6,091 nucleotides of DNA from contig JAEZVM010000131.1 of NCBI GenBank assembly GCA_023420795.1, forward strand, positions 1 to 6,091. The letters run 5' to 3'. The position numbers and the translations under genes are program-made. The number at the start of each line of letters is the position of its first letter. Within the stretch, counting starts at the first letter, position 1. The notes below the pieces were generated by a model, which did not search any database, was not told the origin of the DNA, and saw only the letters and a program-made list of their open reading frames with translations. This document shows, one piece after another, positions 5,526-6,091 of this stretch. Source of the DNA: Pseudomonadota bacterium (lineage in GTDB: Bacteria > Pseudomonadota > Gammaproteobacteria > Burkholderiales > Burkholderiaceae_D).

Positions 5526-6091
5526 TCAGTCGAAGGCGATGTTGTAGAACAGGGAAATCGCGCTGCGGGTGCCTGCTTCCGCTTCGAGCGACAGCTTGGG
5601 CGAAAGAATGTAGCGTAGCTGCACCACGCTACCGGCACTTTCCAGTCCTTGCTGGTAAGAGAGATACAGCCGCGAGGAAATCTGCTTGCCGAGCGTGACG
5701 ATGCGCTGCTGCAGGCTGTCCTGGCTGGTGCCGACGCTGAATGTATCCAGTCCGAACGCGCTGGCAATTCGTGATTCGACGCCGGCCTGCGCACTGTCGG
5801 ACAGCAGGGCGGCAGCCGCCGCCTGCAGCGCTCCCATGTCACCTTCGCCAGCCGAATCGAGGCCGCGGCCGAGAACCAGCCAGGAGAGCTTTTCGCTGTC
5901 CGGCACGGACGGCTCCGAAACCAGCGTGATGCGAGGATTTAATACCGTGCCGCGCACCGACACACCGGCTTCGACTTCCTGCCCGCGCCGCATTGCGAGG
6001 ATATCGAGCGCCGGATTGTTGAGCGGGCCGCCAAATCGCAATATGCCCTGTTCGATTGCAAGCTCGCGACCGTAGGCGCTGTAGGTCCCCT
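5526..6091 (-). CDS. tamB: TamB, C-terminal part (translocation and assembly module)
   Basis: The last 187 residues of a TamB (DUF490/AsmA-like) protein read from the right edge to a TGA at 5526-5528. The frame is open at the edge, so the gene starts outside the window; the TTG at 6041-6039 is an internal leucine, not a start. Characteristic segments are GTYSAYGRELAIEQG, then RFGGPLNNPALDILAMRR, then GTVLNPRITLVSEP, then EKLSWLVLGRG, and the final GTRSAISLFYNIAFD. TamB is a long inner-membrane-anchored periplasmic protein that works with the Omp85 protein TamA in autotransporter assembly and in phospholipid transport to the outer membrane. The conserved C-terminal domain seen here is the part that contacts TamA and the outer membrane. 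tamA would be expected upstream of tamB, to the right of the window. The gene converges on the small exported-protein gene with 49 bases between their stops. Confidence 0.93.
   Translation of the reverse strand, partial: GTYSAYGRELAIEQGILRFGGPLNNPALDILAMRRGQEVEAGVSVRGTVLNPRITLVSEPSVPDSEKLSWLVLGRGLDSAGEGDMGALQAAAAALLSDSAQAGVESRIASAFGLDTFSVGTSQDSLQQRIVTLGKQISSRLYLSYQQGLESAGSVVQLRYILSPKLSLEAEAGTRSAISLFYNIAFD

Noticed and set aside
5523..5536. Hairpin CCTTC-AGTC-GAAGG between the convergent stop codons, as a shared terminator
   Set aside because: The stem is only 5 bp, it overlaps the tamB stop codon, and no T tract follows on either strand.

Overview
The window is high-GC proteobacterial DNA. 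Protein style, codon use and gene content suggest a betaproteobacterium of the order Burkholderiales, possibly an Oxalobacteraceae-like genus. This is inferred from the look of the sequence, not from a search.

Layout, left to right: (1) a complete exported DUF1571-family protein (10-915, +), followed by a hairpin that could be a terminator. (2) A 185-bp intergenic region (916-1100) holding a perfect FNR/ANR box, TTGAT-CCAC-ATCAA. It lies exactly where a class II FNR-activated promoter would need it relative to a GATAGT -10 element. A separate near-perfect 23-bp dyad overlaps the -10 and predicted start point. (3) Three co-directional genes that look like one operon: a beta-CASP metallo-beta-lactamase-fold RNase (1101-2462), a long-form thymidine/AMP phosphorylase (2465-4009) and a divergent ribose-phosphate pyrophosphokinase (4077-4982). 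(4) A 137-bp gap and a small exported Lys/Ser-rich protein of unknown function (5120-5476, +). (5) The 3' end of tamB on the minus strand (5526 to the right edge), convergent with the small gene.

The three-gene operon is the most interesting part. Its products could form a route from RNA to nucleoside 5'-monophosphates to ribose 1,5-bisphosphate plus base, linked to PRPP metabolism. The promoter suggests it is switched on when oxygen is low (or by NO, if a DNR-type regulator reads the site). The enzyme families and the FNR motif are read directly; the pathway and its purpose are inference. The flanking DUF1571 and tamB genes both belong to the cell envelope and have no evident link to the operon. 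I saw no RNA genes, mobile elements, CRISPR arrays or broken genes.
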